Assembly (NCBI GenBank): GCA_016789785.1
Contig: JAEUQE010000133.1
Location: forward strand, 1-22,730
Direction: 5' to 3'
Length of the DNA: 22,730 bases
Source: Bryobacterales bacterium
GTDB taxonomy: Bacteria > Acidobacteriota > Terriglobia > Bryobacterales > Bryobacteraceae
Below, piece by piece: positions 16,430 through 22,730 of this stretch (position 1 is its first letter; every line of letters starts with the position of its first letter). Position numbers and translations under genes: made by a program. Under the pieces are notes generated by a model that saw only the letters and a program-made list of their open reading frames with translations, was not told the DNA's origin and ran no database searches.

Positions 16430-17532
16430 GGATGACTCGGCGGGCGTTTTCCGCAATGCCGTTGTTGGCGCTCGCGGCGAAGCAGGCCGGCAGGGTGTCG
16501 CGCTATGAGATCGTGCAGGCCCGCGTGCCGTTTCATGAGCGAGTGCGGGAGGCATGGCTCTCATCATGGAAGAATCAGAAACGCGATCAATCGGACTATC
16601 TATTAACCTTCGCTACGTTGCACAGCGATACGGGGATTGCGGGCATCTGCGAGTCGAAGCTGCCTTTGGCGAAGACGCGGGCGGTACTCGATGGAATGAA
16701 GGGGCGGCCCGTTGCGGATTTCGTGCACGATGACGATCTGCGCGGGTTGCTGATCGCGATCTACGACATCCTCGCGCAGGCGGCGGGTGTTCCGGTCTCG
16801 AAGTTCCTTTCGCCGAACGCGAGGGATAGCGTGGTTCCCACCTGGTGGAGCCAGTGCTTTCCGCCGCCGGTCATGGCTTCGGAGGCAAAACTGGGCGCGT
16901 CGATGGGATATCGTGTGCACAAGGTGAAGGCGCGGCCATGGGAGGATCCGATTGCGCAGGCCGATGCAATTTGCGCCGCGATTCCTAAGGACATGAAGGT
17001 GTGGGTGGACGCGAATTCAACATGGGGCACCGTGGAGAAGACGATCGCCGTAACGAAGGAGCTTGCGAAGTTTCGCAACTACTTCGCCATCGAGTCCCCG
17101 ATCCCGCGAGAGAACCGTGATGGCTATCGCGCATTGAAAGGCAAACTCGCGTTGAAGTTGTCCGAACATGTGGACGCGTTCGCAACCACCGGCGAGTTGG
17201 ACGAATGGACGCGCGAGGGGTTGCTCGATGCCTGGATTGTGGCCGCGCCGAAGCTCGGGCACTACACGCGGCGGCTCGCGGCACGTGCGCAATCGGCGCG
17301 GGTGCCGATCTGGATTGAGCATTCCATCGACAACGGCATTGCGCAAGTGTTTCAGGCGCATCAGGCGGCGGCGCATCCGGAGATCGAGTATGTGATCGCG
17401 GTGACGCATATGCTGGCCGATGATTGCATGAAGGAGCCGTTCTCGGTACGCGATGGACGTTATGCGATCCCGAAGAAGCGGGGTTTGGGCGTGACACTCG
17501 ACCGGGATGCGATCGAACGTCACCGGGCTTGA
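16426..17532 (+). CDS. Tat-exported enolase-superfamily (mandelate racemase/muconate-lactonizing-like) enzyme, 368 aa
   Basis: The start (RMTRRAFSAMPLLALAAK) is a twin-arginine-like signal, unusual for a superfamily that is mostly cytosolic. The enolase-fold active-site set is visible: K166-x-K168 (HKVKAR) as acid/base, D195 (WVDAN), E223 (AIESP) and E247 (LSEHVD) as metal ligands, and K276 (AAPKLG) as candidate opposite base, matching the MLE subgroup plan. Typical reactions start with abstraction of the alpha proton of a carboxylate (cycloisomerisation, dehydration or epimerisation); the substrate is not readable. GTG at 16426 is preferred because GGAAGG lies 7 bases upstream; an ATG two codons later is possible. 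It overlaps the PhoD stop by four bases and ends 6 bases from the convergent FkbM gene. Confidence 0.85.
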   Translation: MRMTRRAFSAMPLLALAAKQAGRVSRYEIVQARVPFHERVREAWLSSWKNQKRDQSDYLLTFATLHSDTGIAGICESKLPLAKTRAVLDGMKGRPVADFVHDDDLRGLLIAIYDILAQAAGVPVSKFLSPNARDSVVPTWWSQCFPPPVMASEAKLGASMGYRVHKVKARPWEDPIAQADAICAAIPKDMKVWVDANSTWGTVEKTIAVTKELAKFRNYFAIESPIPRENRDGYRALKGKLALKLSEHVDAFATTGELDEWTREGLLDAWIVAAPKLGHYTRRLAARAQSARVPIWIEHSIDNGIAQVFQAHQAAAHPEIEYVIAVTHMLADDCMKEPFSVRDGRYAIPKKRGLGVTLDRDAIERHRA

Positions 17533-17538
17533 CCGGCG

Positions 17539-18705
17539 TTACGGAAGCTGAGCCAGATAGAAGCGCACGCCTTCATGCTCGGGGTGGAGATCTTCGGCTT
17601 TTCGAAGGTGCTCCGCGGCAAGAGCACGATCCGGCGTATCGAGCAGAAGCGCGCCGAGATTGTAATGCACCCAGAAGGCATCGAAGCCGAGCGCAAGCGC
17701 TTGCTCGTAGTGTGTGCGAGCCTTGGCGGGGTTGGAATGAGTGGACTGCAAAGCGAAGGCGAGGAGATAGTGCGCTTCGGCGTGCGATGGCGATTGGCTC
17801 AGCACCGCTTCCAGGATCGGGATGGCGAGTGGAGCGTCGCTGTTCACGAGCGTGCGAGCCTGCTGCATGGCCTGATGGTGGCGCTCACGATCGGAATGAA
17901 GCGTGCGCAACGCCTGATGACGGTGCCGCAGACCGGCGAGGAACTGAGCATCGCGAAGCCGGATGGAAGCCAGAAGATAGCCGGGAAGCACGGGATGCGC
18001 GTCGGCGAATTCGCGGGCAGTGGTTGGCTCGCCGCGCTGCAAGTCGAATAGTGGATAACCGAGGCTTTCAAGCAGGGTGCACAGCCCTTCCACGGATGCG
18101 CCGTCGCCGATCATCTGCGAGCCGTGCGTCTCGATCTGCAGATGGGGCAGGCGTCGCAAGATGTCCGTGGCGCCTTGCAGTGCGACGTACTCGCTGCCCT
18201 CGACATCGAGCTTGAGCAGCGTGGGCCATTGCCCGCACGCCGCGGCGTAGTGGTCGAGAGCGATCATGGGCACTCTCACAGTTGCCGCTTCGGCATGGAC
18301 GCGGGTGACCACGGGATGGCGGCTGGATGCGACGCAATCGAGGCCGGGCGCACCGTAGAACTCCACGTCCAGACCCGAGCGCTCCCCGACACACACAGCG
18401 TTCAGAACAATCTGAGCATCGTTTGTTTCAAACAATTCGCGCGTGATTGGGAGTACGGCGGGATTCGCTTCGAAGGCGTGGATGACGCCGGAGGTGGCAC
18501 GCTTGGCGGCGAGCACGGACATGAGTCCATGCGCCGCGCCGCAATCGTAGACAACGCTGCCGGGCTCGAGCACGGCATCCAGGCCAAGCCACGAATATGG
18601 TTCGTAGGCGAAGTCACTATGGTTGGGAGACACGGGCGCAACGCCCTCAAGCGATTTCGGGATGTGTATGGTGAGGCCGTTGATACTGGATAACGGACGC
18701 GACAT
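17539..18705 (-). CDS. FkbM family methyltransferase with C-terminal TPR repeats, 388 aa
   Basis: A class I SAM-dependent methyltransferase of the FkbM type spans about residues 40-220. VVYDCGAAHGLMSVLA (51-66) is the SAM-binding motif I, HAFEANP (76-82) the acidic loop that binds the ribose, and LLKLDVEGSEYVAL (163-176) the FkbM signature. FkbM enzymes O-methylate sugars, antibiotics or glycans. Residues about 280-388 form at least two to three TPR-like helical pairs (AHYLLAFALQSTHSNPAKARTHY is split across one; HYNLGALLLDTPDRALAAEHL is another), suggesting a protein-binding tail. No signal peptide is seen. No ribosome site is obvious before the ATG. It is convergent with the enolase-superfamily gene and divergent from the next gene, so it is likely monocistronic. 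Confidence 0.87.
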   Translation of the reverse strand: MSRPLSSINGLTIHIPKSLEGVAPVSPNHSDFAYEPYSWLGLDAVLEPGSVVYDCGAAHGLMSVLAAKRATSGVIHAFEANPAVLPITRELFETNDAQIVLNAVCVGERSGLDVEFYGAPGLDCVASSRHPVVTRVHAEAATVRVPMIALDHYAAACGQWPTLLKLDVEGSEYVALQGATDILRRLPHLQIETHGSQMIGDGASVEGLCTLLESLGYPLFDLQRGEPTTAREFADAHPVLPGYLLASIRLRDAQFLAGLRHRHQALRTLHSDRERHHQAMQQARTLVNSDAPLAIPILEAVLSQSPSHAEAHYLLAFALQSTHSNPAKARTHYEQALALGFDAFWVHYNLGALLLDTPDRALAAEHLRKAEDLHPEHEGVRFYLAQLP

Positions 18706-18774
18706 GAGAAACGCGAGCTTTCAGGATAGCGCGGTGTCCGGGCGGAGCCGTGATGTCCGACAATGAGAGCTTGC

Positions 18775-19302
18775 ATGTTTACAGTCCGCACGATTTTTCC
18801 AGAACAACAGCGCGTGGAGACCGGCAGCTACGAACTTGAGCCATCGAATGATCAAGGCAAGGCGGTGTGCGCGCTCTTTCTCGATTTCCTCTCCGAGCAG
18901 CCCACCGAGTTTCGAGCAACGCTTCCGTTTCTCAAAAAGGGCGACACGGAACTCGAGTGGACGGCCGCGGAAGGGGGCGCCGCGCTGATGACGTTCTACG
19001 AAGCGGGCGAGCCGCTCTCGATGGGCATTCTGCTCTCGGGAGTGAAGCGGGAATCGGATGAGCAGATGATGGAGGCGCTGCGTCAAGCGGTGTTGGAGCC
19101 GGTGTTTGGTGAGGAGGCTGGAAAGTATCTGGAGGCGCCGGAACGGCCACTGCTGTTGAACGTCATCTTTCCCGGCAATCCCGAGTTGATCCCACGCACG
19201 CAACTGCTGGCGACAGCATTGGCGAGCGTGTTCTTTCGAGTGATGCTGGAGATGCACGAACGAATGCAGCAACAGCCGCCGCCCGGCTCCGGCCCGAATT
19301 GA
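18775..19302 (+). CDS. Hypothetical cytosolic protein, 175 aa
   Basis: I do not recognise this protein. It has no signal or membrane segment. It is acidic and rich in Glu, Leu and Phe, with a mixed alpha/beta look; residues about 135-165 form an amphipathic helix (TALASVFFRVMLEMHERM) and the tail is QQQPPPGSGPN. I prefer the ATG at 18775 because GAGAG lies 5 bases before it; an in-frame ATG at 18763 would add four residues. G+C at third codon positions and good codon use support a real gene. It diverges from the FkbM gene across 69 bases and converges on the three-gene operon to its right with 69 bases between. Confidence 0.7.
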   Translation: MFTVRTIFPEQQRVETGSYELEPSNDQGKAVCALFLDFLSEQPTEFRATLPFLKKGDTELEWTAAEGGAALMTFYEAGEPLSMGILLSGVKRESDEQMMEALRQAVLEPVFGEEAGKYLEAPERPLLLNVIFPGNPELIPRTQLLATALASVFFRVMLEMHERMQQQPPPGSGPN

Positions 19303-19371
19303 CCGCGTCGCTCGGGCGCGGGAGAGGCTGCGCAGATGTCCCCGGTACGTGGGTTCACGCGGGAGATGTTT

Positions 19372-20331
19372 TCAGTCAGCGTCGGGTACCGCCCGTCGCT
19401 GTTCCTGCGATGACTCCCGGGTGCACCGCAACTCAAAACTCAACCGCAGAAACGATCGCGGCTTCAAATCGAAACGCAGCGTTCTTGTTTCGGAGCCCTC
19501 TCTCGCATACCAGACCTGAAACGCCGCCGTCTGCGCGCCGGGCTTTCCGTCCGGAGTCGCCGCGTGAATACTCCCGTCCAACGTATTCACCGCATCCGCG
19601 TTCGTCACCATGCCCCGATGCTGGAAATCCTGTCCCGCCTTCCCATCCCTCCGCACTCGTGTCCGCAGCACATACGGCTTGCCGCTGTGCAGAAACAGAA
19701 CCGGCTCTATCCCTTCTCCGCGCATCGTCTGAGAGAGCGCGTGCAGAAAGGTCATCGGCGAATTCGCGGCAATCTCCGACGCACGCATCGACGCCAGGCT
19801 CTCCCTGCACTTCCCGGCCAGTTGGTCCACATGCGGCCATCCCAGCGGCTGATCGAACGCCACCTTCGCCGTGCAGTTGCGCACCGTGCTCTTGTCGATT
19901 TCTCCGCGCATCGCAACAAAGACCTGCTGCTCCGAGCCCTCTTTCGACAATGCCCGCCGGGCTTCCTCGAAGCTTTCTTCCTTCGACGCCGTCATCACGC
20001 CGAAGTACTTCACCACCCGCTTCCCGCTTGCGTGGATCCGCACTTCCTCCTCGATATACCCCAGCCGGTTCAGTCCGGCTGCTCTCGCTGGAATCGACCC
20101 CGCCGCAAACTGCAGCGTCACTTCCTCATACGCCGCGCCCGCGCTTTCCTTCACTCGCAGCCACGCTCCTCCGACATCCTTCCTTCGGTACACCGGCATT
20201 CCCAGCAACAGCACCACTGCGTTCGCCTGATAGTGCTGCACTCCCGCCGCGGCCCGGGGCGCCGCCGCGCAGGGTTGCCGGAAGGCCGCCGGCAGTAACG
20301 AAAGAAACAAACGCCTGGAGATCAGGTTCAT
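19372..20331 (-). CDS. Exported protein of unknown function, 319 aa (last gene of an ATGA-coupled operon)
   Basis: The start MNLISRRLFLSLLPAAF has two arginines and a hydrophobic run, so a Tat or Sec signal is likely, with cleavage after CAAA. I do not recognise the fold. Residues about 35-130 contain a plausible beta-rich region (AVVLLLGMPVYRR, EVTLQFAAGSIPAR) and residues 195-215 a helix followed by beta strands (VLFLHSGKPYVLRTRV). Cysteines at 20, 153, 175 and 302 could form disulfides after export. The ATG overlaps the glycosyltransferase stop by four bases (ATGA), and GGGAG lies about 8 bases upstream within that gene, so it is co-translated with it. Context suggests an envelope or surface-glycan role, but that is inference. 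Confidence 0.78.
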   Translation of the reverse strand: MNLISRRLFLSLLPAAFRQPCAAAPRAAAGVQHYQANAVVLLLGMPVYRRKDVGGAWLRVKESAGAAYEEVTLQFAAGSIPARAAGLNRLGYIEEEVRIHASGKRVVKYFGVMTASKEESFEEARRALSKEGSEQQVFVAMRGEIDKSTVRNCTAKVAFDQPLGWPHVDQLAGKCRESLASMRASEIAANSPMTFLHALSQTMRGEGIEPVLFLHSGKPYVLRTRVRRDGKAGQDFQHRGMVTNADAVNTLDGSIHAATPDGKPGAQTAAFQVWYAREGSETRTLRFDLKPRSFLRLSFELRCTRESSQEQRRAVPDAD

Positions 20332-21614
20332 CGGAAAAACTCCCGAGTGGAAATAAACAACGGCTCCGGTCCCGCGCTCGCCGTACCCTGTACCTGCGCA
20401 TGGATTGCGCGATACGTATCCAGAAAGTGCAGCGCCGCTTGATCCCATCCGTGCTCTCTCGCCGTAGTCATCGCCGCCTCAGTGCGGCGCTTCCGGAGTC
20501 TTCCGTCACGGAATGCAAGCTCGACAGCGGCTGCGAACGCTTCCGCGGTAGGCTCGGCGCAATAGGCGTTTTCACCGTTGGCGTACATCGTCACGCCCCC
20601 GGCGTTCGGCAGAACCACGGGTAATGCCGATGCCATCGCCTCCAACGGCCCAATTCCGTAAGGCTCGCGTGGATTCGGATGCACAAACAGATCGCAATGC
20701 GCGAAAAGCCGGGCCAAGTCCGAGCGGCTCCCTACATGGCCAAGAAACGCAACTCGCCTCGGCGCAACGCGCAGGCACTCGGCTTCAAGCTCCCCGCGCA
20801 GCGGTCCCTCGCCCGCGATCAGCAGCCGGTAGTCCTGCTCTTCGCTTCGAGCAAGAACACCCATCAGCCCCGCCAGTAATGGCAGGTTCTTCTCAGAAGC
20901 AAGCCGTCCCGCATACACCAGCAGCCGCGAACCGCGCCGCCCATGCACCCGGTCTTCCAACTCCCACCGGTACCACTCCTGGCAAGACGAGTGCCCACCC
21001 GCCGCCGAGAACGTATCGTAGTCCACACCCATCGGCCCGAGCCACACGCCCCGATCCACTTTGTGCCCGTTCGATACCGCCTTCAACTCCGACGCGACAT
21101 AGTCCGACACCGCGATATGATGATCCGCCAGCGGAAAGTACAGCCATCGCAGGAATACGCGCGAACACAAGCGCGCCAGCCGCTCCGGCATCGCGTACGC
21201 CGTCATTGCATCATCCACTCGCTCACAACTCAGGTTCACCACCGCCGGCCGGAATCCGATTCCGGGAAGCATGCCGACCCGCAACAAGCCTCCGAGGCCC
21301 GGCAGCGTGTATTTGTCGCAGACCTCGACCAGGTCCGGCTGCTCGTGCTTCAAGATGCGATGTACCATGCTTCCTGGAAACAGATACCGGTGCGGATAAA
21401 GCACTCGGTACGAATGGTTGAATGGCGCGGACGGCGCTTCCACGTGGTAGATCTTGCAGTGCTCGCCATACTCCTCCACTCGTGTCGCGTCCGACGGAAT
21501 CACCAGCCTCATCCGGTGGCCATGCCGGTTCGCCGCGTCCAGCAGTGCGGTGTAGAACGTACGAATACCCCCGGACTTCGGGTGCCAAGCGTTGGTCAGA
21601 TGGAGAGATTTCAT
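20328..21614 (-). CDS. Family 4-type glycosyltransferase (GT-B), 428 aa
   Basis: The N-terminal domain opens with the nucleotide-sugar transferase glycine loop (HPKSGGIRTF, 11-20), and the C-terminal donor domain has LLVYAGRLASEKN (231-243), LIAGEGPLRGELE (265-277), VAFLGHV (288-294) and the EX7E motif E317-E325 (REPYGIGPLEAMAS). This is a retaining GT4-type enzyme that moves a sugar from a nucleotide-sugar donor to a lipid or glycan acceptor at the cytoplasmic face of the membrane. Length is typical. The ATG at 21614 overlaps the upstream membrane-protein stop by four bases, and its own stop overlaps the next gene's start likewise. The open frame extends further upstream, but only across the membrane-protein gene in another frame. 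Donor and acceptor are unknown. Confidence 0.92.
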   Translation of the reverse strand: MKSLHLTNAWHPKSGGIRTFYTALLDAANRHGHRMRLVIPSDATRVEEYGEHCKIYHVEAPSAPFNHSYRVLYPHRYLFPGSMVHRILKHEQPDLVEVCDKYTLPGLGGLLRVGMLPGIGFRPAVVNLSCERVDDAMTAYAMPERLARLCSRVFLRWLYFPLADHHIAVSDYVASELKAVSNGHKVDRGVWLGPMGVDYDTFSAAGGHSSCQEWYRWELEDRVHGRRGSRLLVYAGRLASEKNLPLLAGLMGVLARSEEQDYRLLIAGEGPLRGELEAECLRVAPRRVAFLGHVGSRSDLARLFAHCDLFVHPNPREPYGIGPLEAMASALPVVLPNAGGVTMYANGENAYCAEPTAEAFAAAVELAFRDGRLRKRRTEAAMTTAREHGWDQAALHFLDTYRAIHAQVQGTASAGPEPLFISTREFFR

Positions 21615-22222
21615 AGCGAATCGAAAGCGCGGCGCACCCACACCGTAAGCTGCTTGGGAAGCCATAGGACGAACGTCGCCACCACCTCCGGCAGCGCTCG
21701 AAGGTCGAACCAGATGGACCGCCCTTCTCCTCCTGTCACCAGCACTCCCCTCCGCATCGCATGCAGATTGAACAGAGTCGAAATCAGAGTGAAACCTACG
21801 GAGGCGAGGATCGATTCCCCCAACTTCGGTGTGCCCCGCATCCAGTGAATCACGAACTCCATCGTGTGCCCTGCAACCGGCAACAGGATCATCGCCGCCA
21901 GGCTCCCGTGCCATTCCGGGGTTACCTTGCGCAACGACTGGGTCAGCGCGCCGTAGAACCCCGCCGTCGCCGCCCGGTAGACGAACTCCACCAACATCGC
22001 GGACAGCGCCGCGTCCAGACCCGCCTTCAGGTTGACACCGAAGAATAGTCCCGCCCGAAACACCGAACTGAAGAACGCCGACTTCCAATTCCACCGCCGG
22101 ATCAGCAACTCGACTGGTGATTGGAACAACGCCGCCAGCGCCGTTCGCAGAGACACCCGGACGGTATCCCCCGCGGCGCTCTCCGTGATAAAACAAACCG
22201 CACCAGAAATGTTTCGGATCAC
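21611..22222 (-). CDS. Predicted multi-pass membrane protein, 203 aa
   Basis: I do not recognise a named family. Hydrophobic segments near residues 49-66 (AFFSSVFRAGLFFGV), 72-90, 108-126 (LAAMILLPVAGHTMEFVI), 136-152 (ESILASVGFTLISTLF) and 178-190 (VVATFVLWLPKQL) suggest four to five membrane spans. The GTG start at 22222 (no strong ribosome site) gives an N-terminus that is not membrane-like; a GTG at 22156 (residue 23), with GGGGGA about 10 bases upstream, is a reasonable alternative. The stop overlaps the glycosyltransferase ATG (ATGA), so this is the first gene of the coupled trio. It might anchor or help the glycosyltransferase at the membrane; that is speculation from position. Confidence 0.7.
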   Translation of the reverse strand: MIRNISGAVCFITESAAGDTVRVSLRTALAALFQSPVELLIRRWNWKSAFFSSVFRAGLFFGVNLKAGLDAALSAMLVEFVYRAATAGFYGALTQSLRKVTPEWHGSLAAMILLPVAGHTMEFVIHWMRGTPKLGESILASVGFTLISTLFNLHAMRRGVLVTGGEGRSIWFDLRALPEVVATFVLWLPKQLTVWVRRAFDSL

Positions 22223-22282
22223 TGTGCTTCAGCGTACTCGCCGAAGGTCACCGTTTGTTGACACTGGCATGACGTGACGGTT

Positions 22283-22331
22283 GCCGGCGGCGCACCCACG
22301 CGGTGGAGCAGACTTCAGTCTGCCGCCCGGC
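22283..22331. repeat. REP-like palindromic element
   Basis: An inner palindrome GCAGACT-TC-AGTCTGC (22308-22323, 7-bp arms) lies inside an imperfect outer pair GCCGGCGG (22283-22290) and CCGCCCGGC (22323-22331), with GGTGGA immediately before the inner part. From memory, short palindromes of this form (core CTGAAGTCTGC and relatives) recur in intergenic regions of Acidobacteriota and Planctomycetota genomes. No second copy was seen in this window, so its repeated nature is inference. It lacks a T-run and is a poor intrinsic terminator. Confidence 0.5.
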
Positions 22332-22686
22332 AATCCTGTCGAGGCGGTGCCCAGGGACCGGCGAATCGCCCCAGTTGGATCACAATCGCTCGCTCGACCA
22401 CCGCCAATCTTCCGCCCGGCGCCGGGACGGTCTCGGTGCGGCACAGCCGGTCCGCGGCCTGCTGCATGCCCAACCGATGGGACGCCTCCGGGCTGGCGCA
22501 GATCCATGAACGCCGCGCCGCAGCCACAATACGGTTCACTTGGACACTTGAAGCTGGCTCGCCTCACGGCTGCGAGGCGTAACCTGTCTTCGTCGCGCTG
22601 CTGGTGCACAGCCTGGGCGCTTGACCGAGACCGATGCTGCAACGTCGGCCCCTGCGGCTGCCGAGGGAAGCGGGGAAGGAAGAGAG
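22332..22686. other. Stretch without a supported gene
   Basis: Open frames here (such as 22274-22582 plus and 22229-22642 minus) have no ribosome site, no recognisable motif and an Arg/Ala/Pro/Cys-rich composition typical of chance frames in GC-rich DNA. Nothing resembling a structural RNA, riboswitch or transposase was recognised. A decayed gene cannot be excluded. Confidence 0.5.
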
Positions 22687-22710
22687 AGGCGCAGCTCAGC
22701 GGCTGCGCCT
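22687..22710 (-). terminator. Hairpin terminator of a leftward gene entering from the right edge
   Basis: AGGCGCAGC (22687-22695) pairs perfectly with GCTGCGCCT (22702-22710) across a 6-base loop: nine base pairs, mostly G-C. On the minus strand the stem is followed by CTCTCTTCCTTCCCC, a pyrimidine-rich but not pure T tract, so termination may be moderate. It lies 7 bases after a minus-strand TAA (22718-22720), the position expected for a terminator. Confidence 0.6.
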
Positions 22711-22717
22711 GGGAAGC

Positions 22718-22730
22718 TTACTCGGCTGGT
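22718..22730 (-). CDS. Possible 3' end of a leftward gene (only ...PAE-stop visible)
   Basis: On the minus strand the last bases read CCA GCC GAG TAA, giving a Pro-Ala-Glu C-terminus, followed at once by a strong hairpin. The coding call depends on that hairpin; three codons cannot identify a product. TAA is the least common stop in the other genes here, which slightly favours a highly expressed gene, but this is weak. Confidence 0.25.

Noticed and set aside
15467..16567. 366-residue minus-strand open frame opposite the PhoD gene
   Set aside because: Composition of a shadow frame and conflict with the metal motifs of PhoD.
19299..20624. 441-residue plus-strand open frame opposite the exported unknown protein
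   Set aside because: Ser/Pro/Arg-rich antisense frame that spans the end of the glycosyltransferase gene; the ATGA-coupled minus-strand genes explain the region.
21615..22196. Upstream extension of the glycosyltransferase frame to 22196
   Set aside because: It overlaps the membrane-protein gene in a different frame; the GT-B fold begins at 21614.
22258..22263. Exact TTGACA on the plus strand
   Set aside because: No acceptable -10 at 16-18 bases and no gene follows on that strand.
22229..22642. 137-residue minus-strand frame as a gene
   Set aside because: No ribosome site, low-complexity Arg/Gly/Pro composition, and it runs through the REP-like palindrome.

Overview
The window looks like chromosomal DNA of an Acidobacteriota member of the Bryobacterales/Solibacter type. 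The clues are high GC, a 1,072-residue TonB-dependent receptor with an N-terminal carboxypeptidase-regulatory (Cna-like) domain, several twin-arginine-exported sugar-type enzymes (Gfo/Idh/MocA, DUF362, enolase superfamily, PhoD) and large Asp-box (BNR) proteins. This placement is inferred from protein style. No rRNA, tRNA, CRISPR array, insertion sequence or phage gene was recognised.

Layout, left to right. (1) 1-2690, minus strand: the start of threonine synthase, cut by the left edge, preceded by a large secreted Asp-box beta-propeller protein. (2) 2691-3087: an intergenic region dominated by a degenerate 9-bp tandem repeat of about 28 units. (3) 3088-6723, plus strand: a Tat-exported Gfo/Idh/MocA oxidoreductase, an unrecognised 380-residue protein with a probable leaderless GTG start, and a Tat-exported DUF362 protein. 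(4) 6753-12769, minus strand: a tight four-gene unit in the order IclR regulator, DHDPS/NAL-type aldolase, TonB-dependent receptor, Tat-exported sialidase-like protein, driven by a near-consensus sigma70-type promoter almost abutting the regulator ATG. (5) 12857-13495, minus: a viroplasmin-RNase H fusion. (6) 13557-17532, plus: an SH3-like secreted protein, a PhoD-type phosphoesterase and an enolase-superfamily enzyme, closely spaced. (7) 17539-18705, minus: an FkbM methyltransferase with TPRs, and 18775-19302, plus: an unknown cytosolic protein. (8) 19372-22222, minus: three genes joined by ATGA overlaps (membrane protein, GT4 glycosyltransferase, exported unknown protein). (9) 22223-22730: no supported gene, a REP-like palindrome, and a terminator hairpin for a gene that lies beyond the right edge.

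How the genes may work together: block 4 has the parts of an uptake and catabolic unit (surface processing, outer-membrane import, aldol cleavage, effector-sensing regulator). Its substrate is not readable from sequence; a sialic-acid-like or other keto-sugar acid is a hypothesis only. Blocks 3 and 6 add periplasmic oxidoreductase, phosphoesterase and enolase-type enzymes that fit carbohydrate processing. Block 8 looks like a surface-glycan or envelope unit. The plus strand is G-richer than C over most of 1-19.3 kb whatever the gene direction, and becomes C-rich from about 19.37 kb, exactly where block 8 begins.
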